From contig NZ_AP019368.1 of assembly GCF_004295685.1 (NCBI RefSeq), forward strand, positions 1,306,364 through 1,370,363: a DNA stretch of 64,000 bases, in the 5' to 3' direction. Below, piece by piece: positions 62,471-64,000 of this stretch. Under the pieces are notes generated by a model, which worked only from the letters and a program-made list of their open reading frames with translations, searched no databases and had not been told where the DNA came from. This DNA is from Fluviispira sanaruensis (GTDB lineage Bacteria; Bdellovibrionota_B; Oligoflexia; Silvanigrellales; Silvanigrellaceae). The position numbers and the translations under genes were made by a program. The first letter of the stretch is position 1; each line of letters begins with the position of its first letter.

Positions 62471-63067
62471 ATGGATATATATCAAAAAGTTCAAAGACAA
62501 ATTCGCGATAAAATTTATACCTGTGTCAGTGAAGGTGTAGAACGTTTCCCTCAACCACTTGCTATTTATAATAGCGATTTACTCGATCAGGAAAAAAGAT
62601 ATCTTATTCTTACAGATTTTTTCGAAAATGATGAGCATTTAGAAGAAGGTCGATTAAGCGATAACGATCTAAACAAAGGTATTATAATAAATCTATTAGG
62701 CAAATTGGGTATCTATGAGAATTCTTATTTTGTCCCTCCGCTTATTCTAAAAGATCAGCAAACAGCGCTCTCAAATAAATTCTCAAACAATATCAATCCT
62801 AATCTACTTAGAAAAATAATTGAGATAAGCCCGTATGCCATACTCTGTTTTGGTCACCGGTCATTGCTTGTTTTATCAGCAATATTTAAGGATTCCATTG
62901 CTCTATCGCTCAATGAAAATTTACAATTGGAACCTATCAAGCTCAGTGAAGGGAAAAGCTCACAGCTTTTCTATCTGTCAAGTATTAAAGATCTCTCGTC
63001 TTTTCCAATTTGGCGCAAGCAGGTGTGGCAGGTGCTGTTGCCATTAAGCTGTTTGGCAGAAAAATAA
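62471..63067 (+). CDS. Hypothetical protein, possible uracil-DNA-glycosylase-like fold
   Basis: The frame is open from 62402 (GTG, no RBS), but ATG 62471 (MDIYQKVQRQIRD) is more likely, giving about 198 residues. The order of segments vaguely follows UDG-superfamily proteins: YLILTDFFENDEHLEEGRLS, then INLLGKLGIYENSYFVPPLI, and LRKIIEISPYAILCFGHRSL (compare the I-x-P-x-x-I-x-x-L-G-x-x-A pattern). Catalytic G-E-A-P-G-type residues are not visible, so it may be a degenerate member. Function unassigned. Confidence 0.6.
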   Translation: MDIYQKVQRQIRDKIYTCVSEGVERFPQPLAIYNSDLLDQEKRYLILTDFFENDEHLEEGRLSDNDLNKGIIINLLGKLGIYENSYFVPPLILKDQQTALSNKFSNNINPNLLRKIIEISPYAILCFGHRSLLVLSAIFKDSIALSLNENLQLEPIKLSEGKSSQLFYLSSIKDLSSFPIWRKQVWQVLLPLSCLAEK

Positions 63068-63244
63068 CCTTCCTACCGTTAATTTAAGAGATTGATGTGC
63101 GAAAATGCACTTCCATGTTGACCTATTAGCCTCTCTTTAGTAATTGATCCAAGCTAATAGCCTTTGCTGATTGCTCGTATTTGGGCTTAGCAATTTTTAA
63201 TGCAAAATCCTCTTTTGGGATTATTTTGTAAGTGGGAACAAAAA

Positions 63245-64000
63245 ATGACATTTTCCTCAACTATCGAAGAAGTAAATAGCACCCGTCGTAAATTTAAAAT
63301 TTCAGTGCCTGCATCCTCTATTAAAGATGCGTTTCAAGCAGTTGCAACTGAAATTCAGAAAACAGCAGAAATTCGTGGTTTCCGTAAAGGAAAAGCTCCT
63401 GCAACTCTCATCCGGAAGTTTTATATGGGTGATATTGTTAAGAAAGCTGCGGATCGTGTTATAAATGATGCATATACAAATGTTTCAAAGACTGTCGATT
63501 TTCAAATTGTAAGTCATCCTCATATTGAACCTGAAAATCAATTTGAAGAAAATAAGGATTTTGAATTCTCTGCGACAGTGGATATCAATCCTAAAATTGA
63601 AATCAAAGATTATCAAAATATCGTAGTCAAGATGAACAAAAATCTTGATATCGATTTAGAAGCTGAAGTTGAAAAACTTTTAAATAATTATGCACGTGCT
63701 TTAGGAAAAACAGAAAAAGATGAATCCGGACGTACAATAGCCAAAGGAGATGTGGCAAATGTCAGCTACACAGTGTCTCTTGATGGCACCTTACTAGAAG
63801 GTAAAGAAGCAAAAAATCAATTGATTGAACTTAATGGCTCTAATATTGTTGCAATTGAAGAAGCGATTGTAGGAATGAAAGCGTCTGAAACTAAAGAATT
63901 TCCAGTTGAACTCCCTGAAAACTTTGCAGATGCAGAGCTAAAAGGAAAAGCAGTTCAATTCAATCTGACTTTAAACAGTGTTGAAACTCTTGTCCCATCT
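63245..64000 (+). CDS. tig: Trigger factor, 3' end beyond the window
   Basis: Ribosome-associated chaperone and peptidyl-prolyl isomerase. From ATG 63245 the frame is open to the window end (252 codons, incomplete). The ribosome-docking signature is TAEIRGFRKGKAPATLIRKF (G-F-R-x-G-x-x-P). The following FKBP-like domain starts around RTIAKGDVANVSYTVSLDG and LNGSNIVAIEEAIVGMKASE. It is probably followed by clpP/clpX as in many bacteria, but this cannot be seen. GGGA lies just before the start. Confidence 0.95.
   Translation, partial: MTFSSTIEEVNSTRRKFKISVPASSIKDAFQAVATEIQKTAEIRGFRKGKAPATLIRKFYMGDIVKKAADRVINDAYTNVSKTVDFQIVSHPHIEPENQFEENKDFEFSATVDINPKIEIKDYQNIVVKMNKNLDIDLEAEVEKLLNNYARALGKTEKDESGRTIAKGDVANVSYTVSLDGTLLEGKEAKNQLIELNGSNIVAIEEAIVGMKASETKEFPVELPENFADAELKGKAVQFNLTLNSVETLVPS

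Overview
The window is AT-rich bacterial chromosome with long co-directional operons, many ATGA stop/start overlaps and purine-rich ribosome binding sites. It encodes a flagellated, aerobic, Gram-negative-type cell: several flagellins, FliG/H/I/J, an Omp85-type barrel, catalase and AhpC/AhpD. The gene mix (secreted collagenase, paired POT peptide permeases, divergent ThyX, CarF-like desaturase) would fit the Bdellovibrionota/Oligoflexia side of the old Deltaproteobacteria, for example Silvanigrella relatives. That placement is inference; no rRNA is present.

Layout. Positions 1-4.7 kb hold a repeat-containing hypothetical protein and two POT-family peptide permeases flanking an MscS channel. 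Positions 4.9-17.7 kb form one minus-strand purine operon, purB-purS / purQ / purL / purF / purE / purK / pyrF / purC-purD / purN / purM. It covers every step from PRPP to AICAR, but two pairs of enzymes are fused (PurB-PurS and PurC-PurD) and a pyrimidine gene sits inside it; purH is not here. Positions 18-26 kb are an iron and peroxide block: an fbpABC iron(III) ABC transporter behind a promoter overlapped by a near-consensus Fur box, a ZIP metal transporter, catalase, AhpD and AhpC, with long palindromes ahead of ahpC. Positions 26-39.5 kb contain an orphan IS6-like N-terminal fragment, a TPR/glycosyltransferase-like protein, thyX, a flagellin, an Omp85-like protein, a TetR regulator, an MshEN-like protein with long acidic repeats, a soluble chemoreceptor and a divergent flagellin-like protein. 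Positions 40-44.2 kb hold ilvE, tRNA-Gln(TTG), a GNAT enzyme, and an overlapping pair of a DAACS symporter and a periplasmic binding protein. Positions 44.4-53.5 kb are the fliG-fliH-fliI-fliJ-motE-like operon followed by a THUMP/RNA methyltransferase, a patatin-like lipase and a membrane-anchored protein.

The most striking locus is 54.7-56.5 kb. A small HAD-type phosphatase gene is split by an IS608-like (IS200/IS605) element. Removing the stretch between the expected TTAC and TCAA cleavage sites restores the phosphatase reading frame exactly. The element has the AAAG and GAAT guide tetranucleotides beside its end hairpins, and a decayed, frameshifted, C-terminally deleted tnpB. An ORF-less group II intron of about 571 nt sits between the right-end hairpin and the terminal TCAA, where a TnpB-type omega RNA would pass from scaffold to guide. 

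The right end (56.6-64 kb) holds an M9 collagenase interrupted by one in-frame TAA, an RdgC-like gene behind an attenuator-like hairpin, a Bcp peroxiredoxin, a CarF/PEDS1-type plasmalogen desaturase homologue, a possible uracil-DNA-glycosylase-like protein and the start of trigger factor, which runs off the window.
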